Source: Myxococcaceae bacterium (GTDB taxonomy: Bacteria; Myxococcota; Myxococcia; Myxococcales; Myxococcaceae). Taken from it: 53,282 bases of DNA. The stretch is from NCBI GenBank assembly GCA_022842905.1, contig JALHOS010000004.1:1-53282 (forward strand), given 5' to 3'. Positions 33,953 to 43,338 of this stretch are shown piece after piece. The notes under the pieces were generated by a model, which worked only from the letters and a program-made list of their open reading frames with translations, was not told the DNA's origin and searched no databases. A program made the translations under genes and the position numbers. The stretch's first letter is position 1. Every line of letters begins with the position of its first letter.

Positions 33953-35391
33953 GTCAGCGGCTCCTTGTCTTTGGCGCGCAGCAGCACGAGCGTCGTCAGC
34001 GTCAGCACCACCGCGACGGCGGCGTTGACGCCCAGGAGCACGCCGGTCTCCTTTCCCTGGCCCACGTTCACCAGCCCGATGATGGGGTTGAAGATGTTGA
34101 GCAGCGGCATGGAAGGGTCGTCGGCGAACGCGCCCAGCAGCGGGGGCACCCCGGTGCCCATGGTGACGAGCATGAGGGCCATGAGCCGCGCGAGCACGCC
34201 GACCTGCGACGGAGGCCCGGGGAGGAGCCGCGCCAGCACGTGCGAGCCGGCCAGGTAGCTGAGCACGTAGAGCACCGCGAGGGCGGCCACCGGCACCACT
34301 TCTTCGTCGGCGAAGCCGGCCGGCTCGAGCACCCAGGGCACGACGGCCAACGCGAGCGTCGCCACCAGGCACAGCACCGTCAGCACGTAGCCACGAAACG
34401 CGCCGGGCTTGAGCAGGTTCCACCGCGCGGCGGGGCCGGACCAGTGGACCTTCGACATGCCGTCCAGGTCCGCGCTGATCGCCGTGCCGAAGAACGCGAG
34501 GTAGCTGGCCAAGACGACGGCCCCGACCGCGACGAGCGGCGACTTCCCGTCCACCAGCGCGGCCCAGCCGAAGAAGCCGGCGATCGCCACCACTTGCGAG
34601 AAGAACGCCAGCCGCGGCCCTTTGGCGTACGGCTCGGTCGACAGCGACAGCCGAGACGCCGCCGCTTCGAAGAACAAGAGCGCGGTGGTGACGAAGAAGT
34701 ACACGGCCGCCAACGCCGCCACCGTCTCCAGGCTCGAGAAGGACCAGGACTTGGCCCATTCCGTCAGGCCGATGCCGCTGCCGATGCCCATGCCCACCGC
34801 CTGCAGCAGCGCGCCGAGCACCACGAAGTGCATGAGCGCCCGGGTGATGCGCGCTTCGGCCAGCGTCGCCGCGCTGACGAGCACCGACACCAGGAAGACG
34901 TGGAAGGCGGAGGTGAGCAGCAGCACGACGAGGATCGTCGGCAGGTCGATGCCGTTGAGGAAGTAGCTGAAGATGAGGAACGGCGCGGCCGCGGACATGT
35001 AGAGGAAGCCCTGCAGGACGAAGGAGAGGATCTTCCCCGCCAGGATCCGCCGAGGCCCCAGGCCCGTCAGCGTCAGCAGCACCCACGTCTCGTCTTCCCG
35101 CTCCCGCGCCATGGACCGGTAGGCGCTGTAGGGGATGATGAAGAACTCCACCGCCCCGAGCGCGAAGAAGTACGCGCTGAACGTCACCTGCCCCGCCCGC
35201 GGCTCGTGCCCGTCGCTCGCCGCGAAGGCGATGAGGGAGATGACGACGCAGGACACCAACATGAGCGTGAAGAAGACGACGAAGAGCCGCTGGCGCAGGC
35301 CCTGCCGCACTTCCTTGATGACGATGGGGTTGGCGCGCTCCGCGAGCCAAATGCCGAAGCGGTCCAACGCATCCGGAGCGGCGCCGCTCAC
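33949..35391 (-). CDS. ABC-2 type permease, first copy
   Basis: A 480-residue membrane protein with about 12 spans, paralogous to the next gene. The region after the first span (FFIIPYSAYRSMAREREDETWVLLTLTGLGPRRI) is the coupling-loop-like part typical of ABC-2 exporters of the GldF/NatB kind. It overlaps the ATPase gene (stop 35388) and the second permease by 4 bases each. The substrate is not evident; family members export lipids, polymers or ions, or act in gliding machinery. Confidence 0.83.
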   Translation of the reverse strand: MSGAAPDALDRFGIWLAERANPIVIKEVRQGLRQRLFVVFFTLMLVSCVVISLIAFAASDGHEPRAGQVTFSAYFFALGAVEFFIIPYSAYRSMAREREDETWVLLTLTGLGPRRILAGKILSFVLQGFLYMSAAAPFLIFSYFLNGIDLPTILVVLLLTSAFHVFLVSVLVSAATLAEARITRALMHFVVLGALLQAVGMGIGSGIGLTEWAKSWSFSSLETVAALAAVYFFVTTALLFFEAAASRLSLSTEPYAKGPRLAFFSQVVAIAGFFGWAALVDGKSPLVAVGAVVLASYLAFFGTAISADLDGMSKVHWSGPAARWNLLKPGAFRGYVLTVLCLVATLALAVVPWVLEPAGFADEEVVPVAALAVLYVLSYLAGSHVLARLLPGPPSQVGVLARLMALMLVTMGTGVPPLLGAFADDPSMPLLNIFNPIIGLVNVGQGKETGVLLGVNAAVAVVLTLTTLVLLRAKDKEPLT

Positions 35392-36377
35392 TGCACCCTG
35401 CCCTTCGTCACGTTCATGAACGCGTCTTCGAGATCCAGCTCACGAGACTGGAACGCGCAGACCGGCACGCCCGCCTGCACCAGCGCCGCCAGCACCCGCA
35501 CCGCCGCTTCGTCGGCCCACGCGGGCGTGATCGGCGTGCCCTGCGGCAGCTCGAGCCGGAAGCGCACCAGCGCACCTTCGACCGTCACGTCCTTCACCAT
35601 GGGCTGCTCCAACAAGACCCGCTCGGCCTTGTGGGCGTGCTCGTGGAGCGCCTCGGACACCGCCACGCGGAGCTGGTGATCGCTGTGCGGCTGCGTGCCC
35701 GCCGAGCGCGAGAGCACTTCGGCGACCGAGCCCGTCGCCAAGAGCCGACCCTGCTCGATGATCGCGCAGGCGTCGCAGATCTCCGAGAGCTCCGTGAGAA
35801 TGTGCGACGAGATCAGCACCGCCTTGCCCTGCGCGGCGAGGGCCTTGAGCAACTCGCGCAGCTCGATGCGAGCGCGGGGATCCAACCCGTCGGCGGGCTC
35901 GTCGAGAATGAGCAGCTTGGGGTCGTGCAGCAGCGTTCGCCCCAGCGCCACGCGCTGCTTCATGCCCTTGGACAGCGCGCTGGTGAGCTTGTCTTGCAGC
36001 GGCACCAGGCCGGCGAACTCCATGACGGACTGCACCCGCGCCTCACGCTCCTTTCCCTTGAGCCGATACGCCCGCGCGAAGAAGTCGAGGAACTCGAAGA
36101 CGGTCATGTCTTCGTACGTGCCGTAGCGGTCCGGCATGTAGCCGATGAGCGGGCGCGCCTGATCCGGCCGGTCCACCACGCTCTTGCCGTCGAGCAGCAC
36201 CTCGCCGCTCGTCGGCACGTCGAGCGTGGCGATGATGCGCATGGTGGTGGACTTGCCGGCGCCGTTGGGGCCGATGAAGCCCAGGATCATCCCTTCTTCG
36301 ACGCGGAAGCTGATGTCGTCGACGGCCCGGAGCCCGCCGTAGAACCGAGACAGGTTGCGCACCTCGAGCAGGCTCAT
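35388..36377 (-). CDS. ABC transporter ATP-binding protein
   Basis: A 329-residue ATPase of the ABC-2 exporter class. Walker A GPNGAGKST (about 36-44), signature LSKGMKQRV (deviating from LSGGQ as is common in this class), Walker B LLILDEPADGLDP, and the H-loop ISSHILTELSEICD. A C-terminal extension of about 100 residues (from residue 225) is longer than in minimal ATPases and may contact a partner. The gene sits between the membrane-anchored protein and two permeases, all with 4-bp overlaps. Confidence 0.9.
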   Translation of the reverse strand: MSLLEVRNLSRFYGGLRAVDDISFRVEEGMILGFIGPNGAGKSTTMRIIATLDVPTSGEVLLDGKSVVDRPDQARPLIGYMPDRYGTYEDMTVFEFLDFFARAYRLKGKEREARVQSVMEFAGLVPLQDKLTSALSKGMKQRVALGRTLLHDPKLLILDEPADGLDPRARIELRELLKALAAQGKAVLISSHILTELSEICDACAIIEQGRLLATGSVAEVLSRSAGTQPHSDHQLRVAVSEALHEHAHKAERVLLEQPMVKDVTVEGALVRFRLELPQGTPITPAWADEAAVRVLAALVQAGVPVCAFQSRELDLEDAFMNVTKGRVQ

Positions 36378-38083
36378 CGATCCACGCCTCCGTGTACGTA
36401 GCTGACGGACTGCGCCAGCTGCACCGCCAAGCCGCCTTGCGGCACGAAGGGCGCGCCGTCGAGCTCCGCCACGAACTCCCCGTCACTCACGTCGAGCACC
36501 CGGCTCATCGCGCCGCGCGGGAAGCGGTCCTTGGCGGTGAAGAGGGGCTCCGGCCCGTCGGTGCGCTCCGACAGCGTCGTCTCGGCGCCGTCTTTCACGT
36601 CTTCGGCCACCAGCGCCTGCCCGTCGACGTTCACCTCGATCCGCCGCGCCTTCGCGCCGAGCGCGTTCATGACCGTGTAGCGAGCGCCGTCCTTCTTCAC
36701 GACGACGCGGGCGCGGCTGGGCAGCACGCTGACGGAGCCCCACTCGCGGTACTGCCGCGACGGCAGGAAGTCGTTGCCCGTCTTGAGCCCGTCTCGAAAG
36801 TCCAGCGACGTGGCCACTCGGTCCCCCGAGGTCGACGATGAGCCGATCAGCGCAGTGCCGTACTCGAAGCGCGCGGCCCCGGGCGCGAGGTTCGCGTAGT
36901 ACGCGGTGAGCCCGGCGGTGACGGCGCGGTTGTGCGCCCGATCGAGCCAGGTGATGCCGTAGGCCGCGCCGTGCACGGTGAAGCCGTCGGCCACCAGCGA
37001 GTAGCCGATGAGGAGCACACTGGTGAGGAAGGCCGTCAGGGGAATGCTGAACAGCAGCGCCGCCGGGCCTCGCCGCCGCGCGACCCAAATGGAGCCGGGA
37101 CCGATCGCCAGCGTGAACAGCCCGATGATGAGCAGGAACGTCCCCAAGGGCGCGGTGGCCTGCGGCAGGAGCACCTTCGCGCGGCCGTTGCGTCGCTCCC
37201 ACTCGGGCGGCAGCCCCTTGGGCCGCACGGGCAGCGCTTGGCGAATGAGCTGGTCCCCCTGCGGGTGCTCGCCTGGCTCGAACACCGCCACGGTGCCGAA
37301 GCCGTAGGGCTGCTCCCCGTGCGTGAGGGACAGACCTTCGAAGCCGGCCAAGTCGTCGACGGTGCCCACCGCGAGCAGGTGCCCACCCGACAGCACGTAG
37401 CGCTCGAGCGCCTGCCGCTGCGCTTCGCTGAGCCCTCGCAGCGAGCCCTGCCGCGGCGCCACCACCGCCGCGAAGCCCACGAAGGCGGTCGCGTCCGTCG
37501 GCAGCTCCGCAGGCTCGAGCGTGGCCACGACGTTGTCGGCGCTGCTCGTCGAAGGCTCGACGCCGGTGAAGCCTTGAAAGCCCTTGGCGTCGCTGAGCGT
37601 GAGGATCGCCCGCTGCTCGCCGTAGGTCTGCGTGAAGTACGTGTGCCCGGTGTTCACCCGCCCGAGCGAGGAGCCGCCGCGCACTTCGACGGAGCCGCCC
37701 GAGAAGAGGGTCGGCACGGGCAACGCCACCGTCTGCGCTTCGCCCGCCTTGACCCGCACTTCGGCCTTCACCGAGCCGCCCCCACGGCCGGGGTTGCTGC
37801 GGTACTCGATGAAGACGGTCTGCTCGGGCCCTTCGCGGTTGTCCACGGTGAGCCGGAGCGGCGCGTAGCCTTCCTGGGGCATGGCGAAGCCGGACTCCAA
37901 CGACACGCGGGTGCGGCCGTCGGTCAGCTCCGAGCGGTTGGTCTGCGCGAAGTAGTAGCTGAACGGCCCCTTCTGCGCGGCCAGGGGCGTGGCGTAGCCG
38001 ACGTCTTCTTCGTCCTCGACGACGGCCGGCAACGGCGAGCGCGCCAGCGTCACCACCAGGAGCGTCGCCAGGAGTTCACTCAC
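36374..38083 (-). CDS. Membrane-anchored protein of the MoxR/ABC operon
   Basis: A 569-residue protein with an N-terminal signal peptide (ELLATLLVVTLARS), a periplasmic beta-rich domain (about 60-190), a Rossmann-like segment with YVLSGGHLLAVGTVDDL (about 225-245) similar to DUF4350/GldG-like subunits, two transmembrane helices at about 308-330 and 336-362, and a C-terminal domain (about 380-569) after them. GTG 38083 is the start; it overlaps the MoxR stop by 8 bases. The role is probably structural, scaffolding the ABC transporter (inference). Confidence 0.65.
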   Translation of the reverse strand: MSELLATLLVVTLARSPLPAVVEDEEDVGYATPLAAQKGPFSYYFAQTNRSELTDGRTRVSLESGFAMPQEGYAPLRLTVDNREGPEQTVFIEYRSNPGRGGGSVKAEVRVKAGEAQTVALPVPTLFSGGSVEVRGGSSLGRVNTGHTYFTQTYGEQRAILTLSDAKGFQGFTGVEPSTSSADNVVATLEPAELPTDATAFVGFAAVVAPRQGSLRGLSEAQRQALERYVLSGGHLLAVGTVDDLAGFEGLSLTHGEQPYGFGTVAVFEPGEHPQGDQLIRQALPVRPKGLPPEWERRNGRAKVLLPQATAPLGTFLLIIGLFTLAIGPGSIWVARRRGPAALLFSIPLTAFLTSVLLIGYSLVADGFTVHGAAYGITWLDRAHNRAVTAGLTAYYANLAPGAARFEYGTALIGSSSTSGDRVATSLDFRDGLKTGNDFLPSRQYREWGSVSVLPSRARVVVKKDGARYTVMNALGAKARRIEVNVDGQALVAEDVKDGAETTLSERTDGPEPLFTAKDRFPRGAMSRVLDVSDGEFVAELDGAPFVPQGGLAVQLAQSVSYVHGGVDR

Positions 38084-39068
38084 GGGCGACCTCGGGGATG
38101 TGAGCGAGCAGCTGGCTGACGAGCTGATCCGCCGTCACCCGCTCGAGGCCGGCTTCGTAAGACAACACGAGCCGGTGGTTGAGGACCGCGGGCGCCAGCT
38201 CCTTGACCTCGTCGAAGCCGACGTTGGGCTTGCCCTTGGCCAGCGCCCAGGCCCGAGCGGACGCCGCGAGCGCCAACGCCGCGCGAGGGGACGCGCCGTA
38301 GCGCACGAAGCGCTTGAAGGTCGGCGGCGCGGACGGTCGCTCGTGGTGCGTCGCTTCGACGAGCCGGCCGATGAAGGACGCCACGGGCTGCGGCAGGTGC
38401 ACGCGGTCCACGAGCGCGAAGAGCCGGTCCAGCTCGCCGCTCGTGGTGATGGCGGAGAGCTCCGGCGGCTGCCCGCGCACGCGCTGCATGAGGATGGTGG
38501 CCATGGTCGCCGCGCCGACGGGCGGCACGTTCACCCGGAAGAGGAAGCGGTCGAGCTGCGCTTCGGGCAGCGGGTACGTGCCTTCGAGCTCGATGGGGTT
38601 CTGCGTGGCGAGCACGAAGAAGGGCTTCGGCAGCGGGTGCGTCGTGCCGAGCACGGTGACGGCGCGCTCCTGCATCGCCTCGAGCAGCGCCGACTGCGTC
38701 TTGGGCGAACTGCGGTTGATCTCGTCCGCGAGCACGATGGACGCGAACAGCGGGCCGGGGCGGAAGGTGAAGCTCTTGGTCTCCGCGTCGATGACGTAGG
38801 TGCCGGTGATGTCGCCGGGCAGCAGGTCCGGCGTGAACTGGAGGCGCTTGAACGGCAAGCCCAACAGCCGCGCGAGGCCCTTGCAGAGCTCGGTCTTGCC
38901 CAAGCCCGGGAGCCCCTCGAGGAGCACGTGGCCACGGGCGAGGACGGCGGTGGTGACTCGATCGACCACGGTGGGTTGATCGAGCAGCACCTGTCCCAAG
39001 CCGGCCTTGAGCTGGGCGATCGCCTCGCCAGCGCCTTGAACTTCAGTGGGCGTCAACAGCTCGGACAC
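38076..39068 (-). CDS. MoxR-family AAA+ ATPase
   Basis: A 330-residue chaperone-like ATPase. Walker A GLPGLGKTE (about residues 52-60), Walker B IVLADEINRS, sensor 1 ATQNPIE, and the arginine finger region QLDRFLFR are all present. MoxR proteins remodel or activate partner complexes together with VWA proteins, both of which are encoded downstream. I chose GTG 39068 (start VSELLTP) because an AGGAGG ribosome site lies 6 bases before it; the longer frame from 39095 has no such support. The start overlaps the upstream gene by 26 bases. Confidence 0.9.
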   Translation of the reverse strand: MSELLTPTEVQGAGEAIAQLKAGLGQVLLDQPTVVDRVTTAVLARGHVLLEGLPGLGKTELCKGLARLLGLPFKRLQFTPDLLPGDITGTYVIDAETKSFTFRPGPLFASIVLADEINRSSPKTQSALLEAMQERAVTVLGTTHPLPKPFFVLATQNPIELEGTYPLPEAQLDRFLFRVNVPPVGAATMATILMQRVRGQPPELSAITTSGELDRLFALVDRVHLPQPVASFIGRLVEATHHERPSAPPTFKRFVRYGASPRAALALAASARAWALAKGKPNVGFDEVKELAPAVLNHRLVLSYEAGLERVTADQLVSQLLAHIPEVARE

Positions 39069-40743
39069 GGGTTCCCTCCTGGAAGTACCGCTCAATGAGT
39101 GCTCGGTTCTTGGGGCGCATGGGCCCGGTGATGAAGCCCGGCGCCTGGCTCCCCGTCGCCTCCGCGCCGCTGGCGTTCCCCACTGGCTGGCCGCCCTTCA
39201 GCTTCGGGTTCGCCGCGCGCAGGCCGAGGAGTTGCTGGCCTTCTTCGCCACCTTGCCCCTGCGGGAGTGGTTCGAATTGGAGCTTGTCGGGAGCCATGTC
39301 CGCGGTGCCGCCGAAGACCAGCGGCGTGTCGCCGCCTTCGCCTTCCGACGTCGAGGAGCTGCTGCCCTGCTTGACCAAGTGCGAGGCGTGCTCGCGACCG
39401 TCCGGCGTCAGCTCCTTGCCGGAGCCATTGCCTTGGCCGGTCCCGCTCTGGCCCTGTTGGCCCGCCTGGCCGGTCTGCCCACTCTGGCCTTGCCCTTGAT
39501 TACCGCTCTGCCCGGAGGAGGCCTGACGCTGCTGGCCGGATTGAGGCGACTGCTGGCCGTTGGGAGAAAAGGAGCGCTGGAGCTGATCCTGCCGGCGCGC
39601 GAGGGCGTCTTTGAGCTCGTTCAGGCGCTGCTGTTGAGACTGCGCGCTCTGACTGTCCGGTCCTTGCTGGCCGTTCTGACCTTGCTGGCCGTTCTGACCT
39701 TGCTGACCGTTCTGGTCTTGTTGGCCATTCTGACCTTGCTGGCCGTCCTGTCCTTGCTGGCCGTTCTGACCTTGCTGGCCGTTCTGACCTTGTTGGCCAT
39801 TCTGACCCTGTTGGCCATTCTGACCCTGCTGGCCGTTCTGACCTTGCTGACCTTGCTGACCGTTCTGACCTTGCTGGCCGTTCTGACCTTGCTGTCCCTG
39901 CTCACCCAGCGCTTGCGACAAGGCGTCTTCCGGCGACTGCGCCTGCCCGTCCGACAGCTCCATCAACGCACGCTCGAGCTGCTCTCGCTCTCGCCGTTGC
40001 GCCTCTTCATTCTGCGCGGACGCGACCGCGTTCTGGAGTTGCTGCGCGGCCTCTTGCGCGCGGGCCAGCTCTCGACTCGCCTCGGCGGCCTGCGCGTCGA
40101 GCGCCTTCTCGAGTGAATCGGCGGCTTCCCAGTCCGGCGCATCGAAGCTGCCCTCGCTCAGCTCCGCTTGCAGCCGGGCGACCTCGGCCTGCGTCGTCTC
40201 GTCAACCGGCTCTTCCTTCGCCACTGCTTCGAGCTTCTCGACCAACTGCTCGACGCGCGCGCCGCCGGCGGCATTCGTCGCGGGAAGAACGGTGTCGGGC
40301 ACCGGCGCCCACAGCGCGACCAACCCGGTGATCAGCGCCAAGGCCAGCGCACCGAGCGGCCGGCGCACGTCGATCGCCGGCGCCTGAAGTCGCCCGAGCT
40401 GCGAGTTGAGCCCGACCTCCCACTGGCCCACCGGCCGCTCCAGGCGCGTGAGGAGCAGCCCACCTGCGCCGAGCTGGCGATCCGCGATGACCGCCGCCTG
40501 CGCGACCGACGTGCGGCGCGAACGGCCCAACCACAGCGTCACCGCCACCGCGGCAACGACGAGCAGTGCGCCGACGAACACTTCGTACCGGTGCACGAGC
40601 AGCCGCCAGGCCACGAAGCAGCCCACCGCCGTCCACGCGGGCACCACCGCCGTCGTGATGAGCACCTCCGCGTCCAGCCGGCGCCGGACCTTGCCGAGGC
40701 GTGAGACGAGCGCCCGCTTCCGTCGTTCTTCGTCGAGGGTCAT
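39043..40743 (-). CDS. DUF4175-like membrane protein with a Gln/Gly/Asn repeat region
   Basis: A 566-residue protein, probably the first gene of the operon. There are three transmembrane helices (about 27-50, 54-73, 133-150), then a helical, Glu/Gln/Ala-rich coiled-coil region (about 165-280), then a low-complexity stretch of hexapeptides close to GQQGQN (about 280-362), more Gln/Ser/Gly-rich sequence to about 455, and a short ordered C-terminus (FGGTADMAPDKLQFEPLPQG, then a charged tail). The N-terminal layout resembles DUF4175 proteins seen with MoxR genes in other bacteria. ATG 40743 is the start I prefer over the frame extension upstream. Confidence 0.7.
   Translation of the reverse strand: MTLDEERRKRALVSRLGKVRRRLDAEVLITTAVVPAWTAVGCFVAWRLLVHRYEVFVGALLVVAAVAVTLWLGRSRRTSVAQAAVIADRQLGAGGLLLTRLERPVGQWEVGLNSQLGRLQAPAIDVRRPLGALALALITGLVALWAPVPDTVLPATNAAGGARVEQLVEKLEAVAKEEPVDETTQAEVARLQAELSEGSFDAPDWEAADSLEKALDAQAAEASRELARAQEAAQQLQNAVASAQNEEAQRREREQLERALMELSDGQAQSPEDALSQALGEQGQQGQNGQQGQNGQQGQQGQNGQQGQNGQQGQNGQQGQNGQQGQNGQQGQDGQQGQNGQQDQNGQQGQNGQQGQNGQQGPDSQSAQSQQQRLNELKDALARRQDQLQRSFSPNGQQSPQSGQQRQASSGQSGNQGQGQSGQTGQAGQQGQSGTGQGNGSGKELTPDGREHASHLVKQGSSSSTSEGEGGDTPLVFGGTADMAPDKLQFEPLPQGQGGEEGQQLLGLRAANPKLKGGQPVGNASGAEATGSQAPGFITGPMRPKNRALIERYFQEGTRVRAVDAH
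39075..39080 (-). promoter_or_regulatory. Strong ribosome binding site that decides the MoxR start
   Basis: On the minus strand AGGAGG sits 6 bases upstream of the GTG at 39068, inside the 3' end of the preceding gene. It makes 39068 the likely MoxR start. Confidence 0.7.
39664..39906. repeat. 18-bp coding minisatellite, about 13 units
   Basis: On the plus strand an 18-base unit CTGGCCGTTCTGACCTTG recurs head to tail with a few substitutions and 9-base half units; it encodes GQQGQN on the minus strand inside the DUF4175-like gene. Near-identity of units at the DNA level, including synonymous sites, points to recent expansion or ongoing slippage. Confidence 0.85.
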
Positions 40744-40873
40744 GGGCTTGAAGGTCGAGACTCTAAACGCCGACCTTGGGCCACACGTTCCCAAAATGCC
40801 GGAATTTCTCGTTGTGCGGTCGATTACGCCCCGTCAACGGCGCGCGGCGCGAGGTGGCCCGCGCGCGTTGAAG

Positions 40874-41518
40874 TCAGCGCAGGCCCGGCGGCAGCGGCTG
40901 TCCAGGGCGCCACAGCTCCTCCACCTCCGGCGCCTCGATCGGCCGGGCGAGGCCCTCGAGCAGCTCGACGCGCTGAGGCGCGAGCGGCGTGGGCGCGTGC
41001 ACGCGGCCCGCTCCGACGCCGGTCCGTGTTCCTCTCGCGCCTTCGAACACCGCCGCACCGCCGCGGCCCAGGAACGTCCCCACCAGCGCGCCGAACCCGA
41101 AGGGCGCGCGCTCGTCCACCACCACGTCAGCGTTGGGCGGCTCCAGGTCGAACAGCTTCGGCGCTTCGTGCACGGCGCTCAGCTTCCACGCGGGCCGCAC
41201 GCGCTGCGCCAAAGGCTCCGGCGGATCGGCGTCGACGGTGAGCTCGACGAAGTCGACCGGCCGTGGGGTCGTCAGCGGAACGCGCAGGCGCACGACCTGC
41301 CCGTCGATCAACGCCGGCGCGGCGGCGCGCACCGGCGCCCCATGTTCAGGCCGCACGAACAGCAGCGCGTGCCCCGCCGGCTCGAACGCCGCCTGGAGCA
41401 ACACCGACGCCACGTACCGCCGTCCGTCCACCACCTGCAGCGCCTCGAGGAAGACGTGCAGCGTGCCCTCTTCACGAGGCACCTTGCCCAGCCCGTCGAG
41501 GAAATCGGGGTAGCGCAC
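40874..41518 (-). CDS. Hypothetical protein
   Basis: A 214-residue protein starting at GTG 41518 (VRYPDFLDGLGKVPREEG). Predicted mostly beta, with strands such as VASVLLQAAFEPAGHALLFVRP and GQVVRLRVPL; no signal peptide or membrane span is seen. I do not recognise a family. It lies on the minus strand upstream of the MoxR operon with a 130-base gap, and diverges from the Cys-rich lipoprotein gene with 77 bases between starts. Confidence 0.55.
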   Translation of the reverse strand: MRYPDFLDGLGKVPREEGTLHVFLEALQVVDGRRYVASVLLQAAFEPAGHALLFVRPEHGAPVRAAAPALIDGQVVRLRVPLTTPRPVDFVELTVDADPPEPLAQRVRPAWKLSAVHEAPKLFDLEPPNADVVVDERAPFGFGALVGTFLGRGGAAVFEGARGTRTGVGAGRVHAPTPLAPQRVELLEGLARPIEAPEVEELWRPGQPLPPGLR

Positions 41519-41595
41519 GGAAGAACCCCGAAGCGTAGCCCAGGCGGCCGAGCGACCCTTCCTTCGCCCCTTCGATTCCACTAGGTGCGCCCCCC

Positions 41596-43338
41596 ATGCG
41601 CGCGACTCCGCTCTGGCTGTTGGCTTGTGCCGTCGTCCTGCTCGGGTGCCCGGAGAAGCCCCCGTGCAGCCCGTCTTCCTGCCGAAGTGGCTGCTGCGAC
41701 GTGTCCGGCAGCTGCGTGGGCGGACAGCAGCCCAACGCGTGCGGCGCGAGCGGGCTGACGTGCAACGTGTGCGGTGGAAACCAGGCGTGCCTGAACGGCC
41801 TGTGCACGACTGTCGGAGGCGGTGGGAGCGGAGGCAGCGGCGGGATCGGCGGCAGCGGAGGAACGGGTGGGACGAGCGGCGACGCGATCTCGGTGGTGAC
41901 GACCGCGTACTGCGAGTGGCTGAACCGGTGTGGGCGCGTCGAGACGAGCCAGCTGTCGATTGCGCGCTGCGCGGAGCTCCTGCGGCCGTACTTGTTCTCC
42001 AGCGCGTGGGCATCCGTCAGCCTGGGCGCGGTGTCGCTCGACTCGAGCGCGGCGACGCGGTGCGCGAACGAGTTCGCCGTCGTCGCGTGCCGCGAAAGCA
42101 CGCCGAGTTTCAGCAGCTGCGGCAACATCGTCAGGTACACGGCGACACTGGGCCAGCGGTGCGCGGGCAGCTGCGCAGAAGGCTACTGCCAAGCCAACGT
42201 CTGCGACGCGCGCTGCGTCGCGGGGGGCAGCTTGGGCGAACCGTGCCGTTACGGCCGACCGACCTCGGAGTACTGCACCGCAGGCCTCACGTGCGGTCCT
42301 GGCGGCACCTGCGTGACGCCCAAGGCGCCGGGGGCCAGTTGCGGTCAAACCAGCGAGTGCGGACCCAACGGGGTGTGCACCGGAGGAGTCTGCGCCGCGC
42401 TGCCGAGCGCCGGCCAGACGTGCTCGAGCGGCTTTCCTTCCTGCGTCAGCACGGCGTTCTGCAACAGCAGCAACGTGTGCCAGGCGAGGCTCTCCGTCGG
42501 GGCGACGTGCACTTCGAGCAGCGCCTGCGCTGACGGGCTCTTCTGCTCGAGCAGCGGCTTCTGCGCGACGAAGCTGGGCGTCGGCGCGCGGTGCCGCTCC
42601 GGGACCGAATGCGCCAGCAGCATCTGTGATTCGGTCCTCCGTACGTGCAACGCCACCTACCCTGCCGAAATTGCCACCGGACAAAGCTGTACCGAGCGCT
42701 ATGCCTGCGCGTCCGGCGTCTGCCGCGGCCTCATCGTCAACCCCGACGGCGGCGTCGGCACGCCCGGCACCTGCGGGGCCCCGCAAGCTGGCGACCGGTG
42801 CAGCGTCCACTCGGACTGCCCAGCGGCCCACCACTGCCCCACCTCCACGCGCGTGTGCACGCCGTCCACGGTCGCCAGCCCGTGCAGCTACGAGGACTAC
42901 CCCTGTCGCAGCACGGAGTACTGCAACTCGAGCGGCACCTGCGCGCCTCGCTATCCAAGCGGACAGCCCTGCGACTCAAACCGCACGAGCAGCTGTTCTG
43001 CGCCGACCGACCGCTGCGTGGCGGTAGGAGACGGCGGTGCCGTGTGCCGCACGACGGACCTGGCACTCGATGAGTCCTGTGGCATCAACGGCACGTGCAA
43101 GGGCGGCCTCGGCTGCGTCGGCGGGCGGTGCGTGCGCGTCGGGCTGAGCGGCCAGCCGTGCAGCTTCGGCACCTGCTTCGACGGCATGTGCCGCATGTCT
43201 GACGGCGGCTACACCGGCACCTGCGGCGCGCTGGGCGCGACCGGTGAAGCGTGCCTCGGCTCGTCGGGTCTGAGCGGCAACCCCTGCGGCGCGGGCCTGG
43301 AGTGCCGTAACTCCACCTGCCAGACGGGCTGCCCGTGA
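41596..43338 (+). CDS. Large Cys-rich lipoprotein
   Basis: A 580-residue surface lipoprotein. The signal peptide ends in lipobox LLGC with the lipidated Cys at residue 18. A Gly/Ser-rich linker (about 74-98) follows a first Cys-rich knot. From about residue 170 there is a series of short modules, each with pairs like C-x(4-6)-C followed by xxFCxxxxxC, that resemble the Dickkopf/EGF-like Cys modules of myxobacterial outer-surface lipoproteins. More than 60 Cys imply a disulfide-rich exported protein. Its stop overlaps the GTG of the next gene by 4 bases. Confidence 0.75.
   Translation: MRATPLWLLACAVVLLGCPEKPPCSPSSCRSGCCDVSGSCVGGQQPNACGASGLTCNVCGGNQACLNGLCTTVGGGGSGGSGGIGGSGGTGGTSGDAISVVTTAYCEWLNRCGRVETSQLSIARCAELLRPYLFSSAWASVSLGAVSLDSSAATRCANEFAVVACRESTPSFSSCGNIVRYTATLGQRCAGSCAEGYCQANVCDARCVAGGSLGEPCRYGRPTSEYCTAGLTCGPGGTCVTPKAPGASCGQTSECGPNGVCTGGVCAALPSAGQTCSSGFPSCVSTAFCNSSNVCQARLSVGATCTSSSACADGLFCSSSGFCATKLGVGARCRSGTECASSICDSVLRTCNATYPAEIATGQSCTERYACASGVCRGLIVNPDGGVGTPGTCGAPQAGDRCSVHSDCPAAHHCPTSTRVCTPSTVASPCSYEDYPCRSTEYCNSSGTCAPRYPSGQPCDSNRTSSCSAPTDRCVAVGDGGAVCRTTDLALDESCGINGTCKGGLGCVGGRCVRVGLSGQPCSFGTCFDGMCRMSDGGYTGTCGALGATGEACLGSSGLSGNPCGAGLECRNSTCQTGCP

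Noticed and set aside
39664-39906. CRISPR-like array of short repeats
   Set aside because: Units are contiguous 18-mers without unique spacers and are in frame with a coding sequence; it is a minisatellite.
39046-40116. Plus-strand ORF of Leu/Val/Thr repeats that looks like a multi-span membrane protein
   Set aside because: It is the antisense shadow of the Gln/Gly repeat gene; the hydrophobic code arises from the complement of Gln and Gly codons.
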